In this document: positions 1 through 9,626 of the stretch, piece after piece
Position numbering within the stretch: position 1 is the stretch's first letter
Layout: each line of letters opens with the position of its first letter
DNA from: Hemibagrus wyckioides
Taxonomy: Eukaryota; Chordata; Actinopteri; Siluriformes; Bagridae
DNA length: 64,000 nucleotides
Direction: 5' to 3'
Assembly (NCBI RefSeq): GCF_019097595.1
Contig: NC_080711.1
Span: forward strand, 16,757,428 to 16,821,427
Notes under the pieces: model-generated
Told to the model about the DNA's origin: nothing
Database searches by the model: none
The model's input: only the letters and a program-made list of their open reading frames with translations
Position numbers and translations under genes: made by a program

Positions 1-92
1 AACATTCAAGGTTAGACATCATTCCAATCCACCTTAATCTTCCCAAAACCTTTCTGCATTAAAAAAAAACAAAAAAAAAAAAAACAACTCAC

Positions 93-221
93 TGAAAGAT
101 TGACTGTCTCGTGGAGTCCTTGTGCTCGCACTGTGCCACCCAGGATGGCCTGAGCCACCGAAACCTGAACGTCTGAGTGGATATCTGCTCCATCTCGCCT
201 GAAAACAGGACTCTTCTGGAC
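93..221 (-). CDS. dnaja3: DNAJA3 exon 8: client-binding domain, last exon in the window
   Basis: The exon encodes [20 protein letters not shown] through [11 protein letters not shown] (43 codons, phase 0). The acceptor CCTCAG precedes 221 and the donor GTGAGT follows from 92. Directly after the donor the transcript strand has about 25 U-rich bases, the kind of tract bound by TIA-1. The remaining exons lie left of the window. Confidence 0.95.
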
Positions 222-2409
222 CTGAGGACCAACAAATCTTGACATTAAACTCAACCTGGCAAATCCTAACAGATACACATTTGTAGCTCTGTAAGCCTGC
301 ATGCAAACACACTAACAAACAATAAAATTATTATGGAATTACTCTGTAAATTGGAGGAACAATATGCTTCAGGATGTGCTTTCGTAAGAAAATTATCAAA
401 TCTGGGTCACATCATTCATCATTTCCCTTTAACAGCATGTCCAGCTGTACTTTATTTCTTTATAGGTGTACACACCTTGGTGCAATCTCTCTCTCAACAT
501 TTCAGATTATTGCATAATCTTTATATTTTGGAATTTAAAAAAACTTAAAAAGATTTAAGTTTAGATTTAAAAAAATCTAAACTTGCTATAATCTTTTTCA
601 ATTAGAAGAACAAAAAAAATACAGCAAATCACAACTCACCCTGAATGTGATAAAGATCTCTTTATTTCCCACAGGCATCCTGACCGTCTGCCCATCTTCA
701 ATACCTGTGAATCCAACCACACAACAAGCATCAAACCACAACGCTTAGAACTCACATAAATAAGTCATCAATAATATCCCAGGTCTAAAACAAAATGAGT
801 TCATGATTTACATAAACAAACTTTTATATCATTTGCATAATCCAGTTGACTAAAATTCTCCATCTCACAATCTGGCCGCAGTACCTCAGATATATTTCTA
901 TGTTTAACACACACAGTCTCTCACAATCATAAATTTGCAGAAGTCAGCCTGTGTGGGAATGTGTAGGTAATCTGAGTTAAGACTAATGCAGATCTGAAAA
1001 CACAATATTAAATACACTATTTTTCAGCTTCAATCAAAATATGTATCTTTTTGAAAATCCTCTCCAGGGCCTGTTCAATCTGATCACACTGTGTGGAAGG
1101 AGGTTTCTGTCTCCTGGTTAGCACATGATCCCAGCTCCAGCACACTCAAACTAATCAGTTTTGTTGTGTTTAACAAGTGAAGAGAGCTATGCTCAATAGA
1201 AATGCTGCATTTCTGCATGAAAGATGAAGCACTTTATATTCAATTCTGTAAAACTGACCACTGTGTTCTCAGTGTCACTCCCACCTGTCGCAGAAACGAC
1301 TATTTCCTGTCATCTACTTTTTTTCATGTAAATGAATCAGGCATGTGATTAGGGCTGGGGAGGCATGTTAACAGGAAGAGAAATTCATGTTGCTACATCT
1401 TTGCATGCGAATGTTCATTTTAGCTGAATGACTCACCGGCAGGAACAGGAACCATGACGGTGCGTCTCTGCTTGCTCTGACCCGTTCCTTTACATGCTAC
1501 ACAGGGAGAGGTGATCACTGAGCCTCGGCCACCACACCGCCGACAGGTAGAGCGCATAACAAATGGTCCTGTGTTCACAGTCTCCTAAAGGGACACAGAG
1601 GCCATGTACAGGTTAGTGCATCTGGCTGGCTTTCTGTTTGTAGCTCAGGTTGTTGAAGTCGACAACATAGCTTACCATTCCTGTGCCATTGCAGTGGTGG
1701 CAGTGCTGGATCTTAGAGCCTGGCTCATGGCCTTTCCCATCACAGCGCTGACAGGTGGCATCAATGTTCACTGTGATTTCCTTATTCACACCTTTGGCAG
1801 CTTGTGCAAAAGTCAGCTCCATCACGTACTGGCAAAAAACAGATGGAACAGATTGGGCTCTGTTAGCTGCTTATGAGAAAAAAATTGCATTCTATCCCAT
1901 TACTGCAAAGCTTATGATTTCTAATATTTCCCCAAACACACTCCCCTCTGAAAGAACTGGAACAGCAAAGCCAAATCTTTTGTTATGCCAAACACTGAAG
2001 ACATTTGTGTTGGAGATCAAACAACGAATATGACTAATATGGGTCTCTATCAATGTCCTCTGAACTATGAAAGGGCATTAGCACTGTTTTTCTTAAAGCC
2101 AAAGAAAATTCAATGTCCAAATTCAGGGTGCAAAGTCTGCCAATATGGATGTAGATTGAGAGATCAATACCTCATTCAGAATTTTTTTCCCTACACATAA
2201 CCTCTGATGGCTCAGATCTATGCTCTAGTTGATTTAACGTTTTAAGCATTTGTGAACCACATTAAAACACCATTACCAATAATCAGAATTTATTTCTATA
2301 TAACCCTCTACGGACACAACAAAACTTGAGTCGCCATTGGCTAGTAAATTTTTTATTTTACCTGCCAGACATTTTACATGAAATGCATGAACTGCAACTA
2401 AACATCATA

Positions 2410-2458
<49 letters not shown>

Positions 2459-5400
2459 TAAACAAAACATACTTTATCTGTCTGAATTATTCTTTATGGC
2501 TGCATGTGGCTTTGGTTTGTAGAACCTAGACCCTTCACAAACTGTCTTAAGTTCTCTGTGGCTCTTTGGGCTGAAATGGTAGGTTTACAAATCAAGTGCA
2601 AAGTGTCATTTACACGACTCCGCTCACCTCTTTCAAAACCGCAAGAAGTGCCAGCTCCAGCCTGTGACCCATACAGTGAATGTGTATCAGTTTTGGATTG
2701 TCCACTCTCAGTTTTGCAACAACACCAGCTGTTTGGCCCATGTTCACATTTGCACCATGAGCACAAAATCCAACAAGCTTTTGCTTACAGTCATCTAATC
2801 CAAATTTTGACATTGAGGATTGCATGCAGTCAGTCACACCATCAGCATGAGCATGTGACAGCTCTGTGACAGAAACTAGATGATTTACTGGCAACCCATC
2901 ATGTAAATACCGGACATAGAGAGCTTCATTTTCTGTCACTTAAGAATCTGTTGCAATCAGGATTGATTGGAATAATTGCACTTTTTCACTTGATTTGCCT
3001 GTAAATCTGCAGCAATATTTGAAATGAGTTCAGCGCACATACATCATTATCATAAGTTGGGGAAATATCCAGGCCATTTTTTTCTGCAGCATAATTAGTG
3101 GCTTCATCTGAGTGAAACTCAATTCCTCCTTTGCGATATAATATGCTATATTCATTTTTACAGAAAGCTCACATCTCACTGCTCTGTCATTCTTTTGAGT
3201 CTGGAGCCGTTTCGCGATTGCAGATTCCTCAGGGTCTTTGCTTGAAGCCATTACACTATCATGATAAGATGCATGTCATTTGCTGATTGAGTGCGCTGTG
3301 AGATTTTCACGTTTGAAACTGCTAACCCTGACACAAAGTCTGTTTTACCAGCTAAGCTAGGTTTTCTACTACAGTACTTACATATTATAACATATTAACA
3401 TATATAACATATAACCTCCTCATCATACAAAAGTCAATCAAAATCTGTCAGCCACTGAGTCTGGAACTTGAACTTTTCTAATAAACTTTTTGATTCAGAA
3501 TGCACAATGTTTTCTGCCACATTTGACGTGCTTGGCTGGGGTTCGCCTAATATAGGCACAGAAATGGACTCTAGTCTTCTTTGTGCTTGAAAACAAAAAT
3601 ATCAAGCGTTTTCTGCTCAGACTGGAAATTTGCCTTTTCTGCATGCATTTTCATCCACAGTAAAGAAAGAACGCGATCCAAAGTGAGAGAGGGCGCTTAA
3701 TGTGGACTGAACAGGCATTGAAATTATATCTGCACTAAATTTATTGTTTGCATCACAGGCGAGTAAAATCGTAAAATTTACTATCCATTGGCTAATTAAA
3801 GACATTTCTTAGTTGCAAAGCGGGAAATTTATTCGCATTGTAGAGGGTTGCTATACATCCATTATATCCAGGTGTTTATGATTACGACTAGAGCACTAAA
3901 CTGTTTATAGAGCAAAAAGACCTTTATAGACCAAGTCTCTTAATTTTACTTTCAACGTGCACCAGATTGATGCATTTAACTTTGAAATGTACAAAATTTC
4001 TTAAAACAACATAGAATTGCATACACCACAGTCTCACAACATCCTGTGGGAACCTCTGGGGTGGTTTTCACACCGGGTACATTTGCTGTGGTTCAAATCT
4101 GAGACAGATGCCCCAGTGCCCCTTCATAATGATTCAGACTTGAAACCCAGACACTGGTGCATTTGTGTTCTTAGATTGTGACAAACACACATGGATCATC
4201 ACAAACACTGATTTTTATTTATTTATTTATTTTGGGTGCTCTTATATATTGTCATTTTTGTGAGATTTGTTTTAACTGATCCTGCAGGTTTTCTTCTCCC
4301 CATATATCAATAAGGATATCTTCTGTGTCCCACTCCTTCCCTTGCCACTCATGCCACATGTTTGTAGAGGAAACAAATGATGTGGTCATCATGCAGACCT
4401 GAGTATGAGTTGCATTCACATACCACCTACAGGTAAGTCTCAGCTTCAGTACCGCAATGCACTTCCTGTTCCACATGACAGGTTTCACAATACCAAGTCT
4501 TCGTGCAAACCGTGCTCTATTTCAGACTAAACTGTCTGAGTGAAAGCCCCCTGAATTTGATCACCAACCTCTGAGCAATCAGATTCAAGATTATATTTAT
4601 TCATCTAGTCTGTTCTAGTCTAGTCTAGTGTGCTCCGCATCAGCTCTCTGTTCATCAGCATTTAAACCCACTGACCTCCTGAGGCTGATCAAAGATGCCA
4701 CTGAAGTCCCCAAAACCTCGAGCTCCAGAAAATTCCCCAAATATCTTGCGAAAGAGTTCCTCAGGGTCCACTCTGGTGCCACTGTTCCAGTACTGATGCT
4801 GACCCGCACTAGCTCCGGCTCTGCCTGCCTCAAAGCCAGCTGAGCCGTACGTATCATACTGCTTCCTCTTCATCTCATCACCGAGCACCTAGAACAAGAC
4901 CAGACACAGAGGATCAGATAAATATATGTTCTTACAGAAGCACTTTCAAGCACTAAATGCTCAAAAACTGTGACAGTAATACCTCATAGGCTTCAGCCAG
5001 CTGTGCAAATTTCTCTTTGGCCTGTGGGTCATCTTTGTTTGTATCTGGATGATATTTCTTTGCCATCTGAAAAAAAAACAAAAAAAACAAAATGCCATCA
5101 CAAAAAGAAAAAAAACCCACCAAAAACCATAAAAACCCTACTTTTTAAGACAGTGGAAGTTTATGTCCATATTATCATCACTGAACAGATAATCAATGTA
5201 ACTCATTTAACTCGTCACAATGTAGGATTCAAACTACAAGCCTGAAATAATTCTACAATAACATTAAAGTGACGTTCCAACATTTGAAACCTAAGCACAA
5301 TCTGCCACTTAACACAAACATCTTGCTGTACAGGGAAAAGAACGTTTACACAAAACACACTTATGATGAAAATCTTAAAGTAGGAATTAAAAAAACATTT

Positions 5401-6345
5401 ATATTGTAAGCATGGCAGAGTAGATCACAAAATCTGTTGCTGGGACACAATGAAGCTGTAGCTGGAACAAAAAAAAATCTGTACCAAAGCCTTTAGGAGT
5501 TTCACCACAGACACTACACAATCGTTTTTTTACATGTTCCATAAAAAAGGTTTTACTGCATTGCTCCAGCGTTTAATGAAATGCTACAACTTTCCCTATA
5601 GTCTCTCAGTCTTTACTCGTAGGAGTGTAACAGTTTCATATATAAAACTGTTGATACTTTCAACCTATCTTAATGTATTCAGTTATGCCCTTTAATAAAT
5701 TCTTATTTTAAAAAAAATCATTATGTACAATGAACTACTAGGAAAGGTTTGGCTAAAAATAAAAAGGTGGTGGCTAACAATGTAAAAATGCTTGGTGAGC
5801 TAATTAGATACAGCAATAAGGGGACCAAAGATGTGAATGTGATTTCTCTTTAAAAAAAAAAAGGACTAATTAACCATAATTATCCTCTCCTTAAAAAGTT
5901 TTTACACATCATGTCTGTGCTCTTGACAAAATGTTGAGTGGATATTTCAGCTCTAGGCCATGATAATAGCTGTGGGAGTAAAAATATGATCTGAGACTGA
6001 TTAGTATTAGAATTTTCTTCACAACTGTTTTGCTGTTGTTAAGCACACACGAAGCTTTCTTTGGGCCTAATAAACTTATAATTATTTCATAATCTGACAG
6101 TCTTTTGAAGTCTTCCTGCACTAGATATTTACTCTCCCATGGTGAGAAAACTCTTCTCTCAACTAATGAATGAATAGCTAAGTTTCCATGCATATAATGT
6201 TACAGAAGCATGTGAGGGCAAATTATTGTTCTAAAAAAATATATATATATTAAAAAAAGTGTTAACAGAATCTTTTTGGGATTAACTTTAGAAAATAAAT
6301 TCTATGATGATTCAAAAAGATTCAAAAGATGACGTGTGTGTGTGT

Positions 6346-6383
<38 letters not shown>

Positions 6384-6957
6384 AACACACAATCTTATCA
6401 GTAAAAGCCAAGTGGGTGGAAACAGGCAGAGCACATTAAATTTCATTTTGTTAATAAGAGAACAGATGAAAAGTGGATGGAAACGTTGCTAGTGTCTCCT
6501 ATATGGCAGTGCGAGTGAACTGTAAAGCCTGAAGTGCACAATAAACTAAAATGTACATTTCAAAAGATTTTATGCAAAGCTAAACCTACAGCGAAAACTA
6601 TGAAAAATGAACAAAAAATTAAAATAAATGCAGCCTTAATGAAGCTCCATGAAAAGATGCAATATGCTATGATTAAAGATGTTGAGCAATTGTCCTCATG
6701 CTTTTGTCTGTAGTAATCACTCTTATGCCAATGTTACAGTGTATAAAGATCTGAAGTCTTACTTGGTAATAGGCTTTCTTGATTTCTTTTTGGGATGCTG
6801 TGCGCGGTACCCCGAGAATCTGGTAAAAGTCCTGTTTATTTCTGGCAGCACTGATGTGGAAGGACAGCTTCGGCAGGACATGATGAGGATTTCCTCCTGC
6901 AACCACAAGCAATAAAAACACTGTCATAAGAAACTGCTTCTAAATTACACAATGGAA

Positions 6958-7002
<45 letters not shown>

Positions 7003-7637
7003 CAGACAGACACTTTATTCATCCCAATAAGAAAATTACAAGCTATATAATAATATATAATATAAATAATAAATCATGCTAGAGATGCCATTATTGAAGG
7101 AGTGCATGAATAGATCATCTCTTTTTCGGTCTTGGAAGCAGGAATGAGGAAGATGAAGACCCGGGTGGATTTTCTTGGAGTTTGTATGTCATGTTAAGGT
7201 CAGGATCATCCTCCAAGTGTTTACTGACACAAAAAGCTCCACTTATGTCGTACAACAAACCGGTGAACGCCAAAAGCTCAACATTATAAACGAGCAAAAC
7301 GTTGACGGGATCTCAGTGACTTCAACAATCTGTGAACTTTGTGTGTTAAAAACGAGCTGCACGCGCTGGGTCCTGCATGTCTGCCCTGCCTCTCACTCTG
7401 AAGCTAGCCGTTAGCATGCCGCTTAGCCAGGCCTGACTGCTCACCTAACAGGCCTGTCAATGTCACCACTTTTTCCGTTCCTTCTCCAACTCTGCTGCCC
7501 GTCGACCAAAACACGCCGCCGCCGAATTTTGCCAAAGCTCCATTAGGCCTGAAGGCAAAAGTGCTATAAGTCCGGACATTAGAGGACACAGTGACTGACA
7601 CCCAGCGTGCTGCACACCGAGCTGCGGAGGACGCCAT
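93..7637 (-). CDS. dnaja3: DNAJA3 (TID1) mitochondrial DnaJ co-chaperone, exons 1-8 of a longer gene (gene span)
   Basis: DNAJA3 is a type I DnaJ/Hsp40 protein that stimulates the ATPase of mitochondrial Hsp70 (mortalin) and delivers unfolded clients in the matrix. Eight exons with GT-AG borders join in frame to 373 codons. In order they encode a basic, Ser/Arg-rich mitochondrial targeting region (about 1-64), a J domain (about 87-152, HPD at 115-117), a G/F-rich linker (about 155-205), a cysteine-rich domain with four CxxCxGxG motifs (about 234-294) and the start of the C-terminal client-binding domain. Segments such as [17 protein letters not shown] are nearly identical to human DNAJA3 as I remember it. 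Human DNAJA3 is about 480 residues, so roughly the last quarter lies left of position 1. No stop or frameshift interrupts the joined exons. The single-copy symbol assumes no teleost duplicate. Confidence 0.97.
222..639 (-). other. DNAJA3 intron 7
   Basis: This 418-nt intron is AT-rich with a small self-complementary AT stretch near 540-585 (AGATTTAAG and AAATCTAAAC motifs). No element was recognised. Confidence 0.7.
640..704 (-). CDS. dnaja3: DNAJA3 exon 7: start of the C-terminal client-binding domain
   Basis: This 65-nt exon completes the Gly codon and encodes [21 protein letters not shown]. It closely matches the human segment from memory and is flanked by acceptor TTCACAG and donor GTGAGT. 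It is too short to stand out as an open frame; it was found by following the protein through the splice sites. Confidence 0.95.
705..1436 (-). other. DNAJA3 intron 6
   Basis: This 732-nt intron shows no transposon end, repeat array or coding similarity that I recognise. Confidence 0.65.
1437..1584 (-). CDS. dnaja3: DNAJA3 exon 6: last two zinc-binding motifs
   Basis: The exon starts [13 protein letters not shown] and holds CRRCGGRG and CVACKGTG, then VMVPVPA and the first base of a Gly codon. Acceptor TTTAG precedes 1584 and donor GTGAGT begins at 1436. All eight zinc-ligand cysteines of the domain are therefore intact across exons 5 and 6. Intron 5 is only 91 nt. Confidence 0.97.
1676..1828 (-). 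CDS. dnaja3: DNAJA3 exon 5: first two zinc-binding CxxCxGxG motifs
   Basis: After acceptor GCCAG the frame reads [17 protein letters not shown], then CQRCDGKG and CHHCNGTG, the first two of the four DnaJ zinc-binding repeats. The exon ends at an ATG codon before donor GTAAGC (51 codons, phase 0). Open frame beyond the donor is intronic. Confidence 0.97.
2408..2456. repeat. (AAT)n microsatellite
   Basis: About 16 uninterrupted AAT/TAA units lie inside the hAT remnant in DNAJA3 intron 4. Confidence 0.95.
2494..3251 (-). pseudogene. hAT-like transposase pseudogene (ZNF862/DUF4371-like)
   Basis: Reading the minus strand, [20 protein letters not shown] is followed after frameshifts by [33 protein letters not shown] and [16 protein letters not shown], then in another frame [11 protein letters not shown] and [11 protein letters not shown]. 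This order (N-terminal lysine-rich segment, GFCxDGAxxMMG-type segment, HCxxHRLELA) is familiar from ZNF862-like hAT transposase relatives. At least two frameshifts and a missing C-terminal third make it non-functional. Confidence 0.7.
4059..4550 (-). mobile_element. Possible PIF/Harbinger-like fragment with Myb/SANT-like remnant
   Basis: The ends are loosely inverted: GGGTGGTTTTCACACC on the left and, reverse complemented, GGGGCTTTCACTCAG on the right, each flanked by CTG. TTTCACAC-type ends are common in fish Harbinger elements. The minus strand at about 4252-4345 encodes [20 protein letters not shown], which resembles the start of the Myb/SANT-like DNA-binding domain of Harbinger-associated proteins. 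No transposase is left. Classification is tentative. Confidence 0.45.
4676..4888 (-). CDS. dnaja3: DNAJA3 exon 4: end of J domain and G/F-rich linker
   Basis: The exon starts [15 protein letters not shown] (J-domain helix IV), passes through a Gly/Ala/Ser-rich linker, then [14 protein letters not shown], and ends FDQPQE before the donor GTCAGT. It has 71 codons with phase-0 borders. Intron 3 upstream is only 94 nt. Confidence 0.97.
4983..5066 (-). CDS. dnaja3: DNAJA3 exon 3: HPD motif of the J domain
   Basis: This 84-nt, 28-codon exon begins [15 protein letters not shown] and ends AQLAEAYE. It has an acceptor CAG before 5066 and a donor GTATTA from 4982. HPD, residues 115-117 of the joined protein, is the loop needed to stimulate Hsp70 ATPase activity. 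Both borders are phase 0. Confidence 0.97.
5067..6762 (-). other. DNAJA3 intron 2
   Basis: This 1.7-kb AT-rich intron contains the GT/CT microsatellite at 6334-6380 and several A/T homopolymers. Nothing coding or transposon-like was recognised in the rest. Confidence 0.65.
6334..6380. repeat. Compound (GT)n(CT)n microsatellite
   Basis: About 8 GT units are followed by about 15 CT units with a clean switch near 6350, in DNAJA3 intron 2. Confidence 0.95.
6763..6896 (-). CDS. dnaja3: DNAJA3 exon 2: end of presequence and first half of the J domain
   Basis: The acceptor TTGCAG precedes 6896. The split Gly codon is completed and the frame runs to [24 protein letters not shown], which is J-domain helix I and most of helix II. 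The donor GTAAGA begins at 6762, phase 0. The basic face of helix II (KEIKKAYYQ) is the Hsp70-contacting surface in J proteins. Confidence 0.97.
6897..7444 (-). other. DNAJA3 intron 1
   Basis: This 548-nt intron contains the GATA/GACA array and LINE-tail-like sequence at 6961-7050. The remainder shows no recognised feature. Confidence 0.65.
6961..7050 (-). repeat. (GATA)10(GACA)3 array joined to a LINE/SINE 3' tail
   Basis: Ten GATA and three GACA units are joined to CACTTTATTCATCCCAATAA. The reverse complement, GGGATGAATAAAGTG followed by TCTG/TCTA repeats, is the usual 3' end of fish L2-type LINEs and the SINEs that share their tails. The tetranucleotide array is therefore likely the expanded tail of a minus-strand retroposon. 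Confidence 0.7.
7445..7637 (-). CDS. dnaja3: DNAJA3 exon 1: start codon and mitochondrial targeting region
   Basis: The ATG at 7637-7635 opens [15 protein letters not shown], a basic, acid-free N-terminus typical of a matrix targeting peptide. An upstream in-frame extension lacks an ATG. The exon ends with one base of a Gly codon before the donor GTGAGC at 7444 (64 codons plus 1 base). This part is poorly conserved with human, as expected for a transit peptide, so the start rests on reading frame, composition and position next to the CpG-rich promoter. Confidence 0.9.
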
Positions 7638-7720
7638 CACTATCGCCGCATACACACAGTCGGGCGACAAACTGCGCACGCGTGGCACACGGTGCGCACG
7701 CGCACGACCGATCAAAATAA
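7638..7720 (-). promoter_or_regulatory. DNAJA3 CpG-rich promoter with an NRF-1 site
   Basis: The 80 bases upstream of the DNAJA3 start are CpG-rich in an otherwise AT-rich window. TGCGCACGCGCA at 7693-7704 matches the palindromic NRF-1 consensus YGCGCAYGCGCR at all 12 positions. A second site at 7673-7684 (TGCGCACGCGTG) matches 11 of 12. NRF-1 controls many nuclear genes for mitochondrial proteins, which fits the product. No TATA box is evident. The transcription start itself is not determined. Confidence 0.7.
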
Positions 7721-9435
7721 GAGTTGCCTTCTCAGGGTTAACGTTTAGAAATGGACTAAGAGTTAAACATCAGGATTATGTTATTATTAAGCATGTTACA
7801 GTGCACGTCAACAAAAAGTCATTTAAGAATTTTTGTTAGACTTCTTTAAAGAGTTAAATATGAATCATAATGTGTACAATTATCTACCAGTTAAACAGTG
7901 AAGTTAAGGTGGAAATAATCATAATCATAATAATTATGATAATAATCAGTAATGTTAGCTAACTTCAGGTTTTCTTTATAGTCTAATAAAACAAAGTGTG
8001 CCATTGTATAGCTTCCCAGTCATGTATGCACCCAGCTGACATGATTATAAAAGTTTTTTCAAACTGTCTGTGCTTTTAGTGAGTTAAGAGTAAATAAAGG
8101 CTGAACTGTATTTCTGCTGTTTGTTAAAAACAATATATAATTGAAATCCACTCTGTTTTTTAGGTTAATTTTTAAAGCTTTATTTACACAAACTTGCTTC
8201 TTATGCAGCAAGAGCTCTCAGGACTGTGTGCAGGGACCCTGAAGAGAAAGATCCTCTGGTTTGGAGCTCTACTCAACTCACTATCAAGACAATAAGACAT
8301 CTAAGGAGAATCAATACTGTTTAATGATCAACGACGTGGAGTAAAGCAGAGTTTCTTTCATTCCCCCAAAATGCCAAATTCCTGTTATGCCACAGTGATT
8401 TGCCAACAATAATGTTTTAAGTTTTTTTATTTATTTATTTATTTATTTATAAATGAAAAAGAAGAGTTTATATAAATAATGTTTATATAATTTAAAAAAA
8501 AGTTTATATAATGAATGTTCTGGAACATGTACAAAACATGAAAGTTCCTGTTATCGCTTATATTATGGCAGTTAAGTAGTTATTCCCTCAGTATCCTCTT
8601 TAGAAGGTAAAAAGGCAAGAAAACGCAGCTTCAGAGTCTGTGTCAGAAAACCTCGAGCAACACCCTTATCACTTGTTACAAAGTGCTGGACCCTGAAGAG
8701 TCCTTTGGAAAGTGTTAAATAAACAGCATACTTTAGTTAGCCCACAAATAGATCAATCACTTCCTGGAACCCATTTATATAGCCATGGCATTTACTAGTG
8801 GTCTTGTATATATAGTGGAACATGCGCAAAAAAGACTTTATCATGAAGGCTAGGCTTCTCATGATTAGTCACAGTGTATGATTAGATGGTTACTTAAGCA
8901 TAGCCTTTTTCAAAATACAGATTAAAATTCATTTCCTTCCTACATGTTACATGTCTACTTCTGCTGTTACTCTATCATGTTCTTAACTTTATCATATGTG
9001 TCAGCTACCAAACACACAGAAATCATGGCATCTCTGGCCAGAACTGAATCAAACAATGATATCTTTCTGGCTCTGCCACACAGGTCATCATTTTTGGCTG
9101 CCATTCCTCACAGCACCTATCTTTTAGTGTAGAAATTATTAAAAATTAAAAAAAGAAATTATTATCTTCTATATAAGCCTAGATAAGGATGAACAAGTTT
9201 TTTGTAATACATTTTGTTATTAATGGTGGATTAATAACATGACACTGTGATTATTTTTATACTTTATCATACCGTAAAAATTTCAAACCCCTGCCATGGG
9301 CTAACAAAAGCTTTCTATTAGCCCATAAGATAACAGCATGTATTATTAAACAGATAGAAAGGGAATGGAAAGAAGTGATGCCAAGTCACAAAACCCTGAG
9401 TGAAAGTGAGTGAAGGTTTATTTCCCTGCCTTCAC
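7721..9435. other. Intergenic region between divergent DNAJA3 and CORO7
   Basis: This AT-rich spacer has no convincing coding exon. It holds short TTTA runs near 8430 and small AT-rich repeats near 7910-7950. No conserved domain, tRNA or obvious transposon end was recognised. It separates two head-to-head genes whose start codons are 1.93 kb apart. Confidence 0.6.
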
Positions 9436-9566
9436 TTATAAACACAACGCGTCTGAAGCTCTCAGCCAATCAGCGCTCAGAATTTCTCCCATTCTGCTTC
9501 ACTAAAGCTGAGCGTGACAACACAGCGCCACCCGGAAGGCACGAGACGATCACTGAGGAGCCAAGA
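9436..9566 (+). promoter_or_regulatory. CORO7 proximal promoter and 5' UTR candidate
   Basis: Upstream of the CORO7 ATG are a CCAAT box AGCCAATCAG (9464-9473, matching the NF-Y consensus), an ETS/GABP-type core CCGGAAG (9532-9538), and a TATA-like TATAAA at 9437-9442. The start context has A at -3. CCAAT and ETS motifs are typical of broadly expressed vertebrate promoters. Which motif sets the transcription start cannot be told from sequence. Confidence 0.5.
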
Positions 9567-9626
9567 ATGAACCGCTTCAAGACGTCCAAATTTAAGAACA
9601 CCACTCCGAGGATCCCCAAGAAGGAT
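9567..9626 (+). CDS. coro7: CORO7 exon 1: N-terminal coronin signature
   Basis: ATG at 9567 starts [20 protein letters not shown] (20 codons), matching the conserved coronin 7 N-terminus MNRF-SKF. The donor GTGAGT begins at 9627, phase 0. The conserved Met-Asn-Arg-Phe start and A at -3 support this initiation codon. Confidence 0.95.

Larger units (their letters stand above)
2302..3849 (-). mobile_element. Decayed hAT-type DNA transposon in DNAJA3 intron 4
   Basis: Inverted terminal motifs ACCCTCTAC (2303-2311) and GTAGAGGGT (3840-3848) bound a 1.55-kb segment. Just inside, both ends carry a related inverted block, GCCATTGGCTAGTAAATTTT on the left and GCCAATGGATAGTAAATTTT on the right (reverse complement). 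The interior encodes a broken minus-strand hAT-like transposase of the ZNF862/DUF4371-related group. Flanking bases TCTATATA and GCTATACA match at 6 of 8, a possible eroded 8-bp target duplication. The copy is short for an autonomous hAT element, so it is a deletion derivative. Confidence 0.65.

Noticed and set aside
1613..1675. Continuation of DNAJA3 exon 5 past the donor ([15 protein letters not shown])
   Set aside because: The canonical donor GTAAGC follows GTGM and the next exon restores the conserved ETVNTGPFV, so the extension is intron.
7404..7715. Longer N-terminus for DNAJA3 upstream of 7637
   Set aside because: The in-frame extension has no ATG and runs through the NRF-1 motifs, so it is promoter rather than coding.
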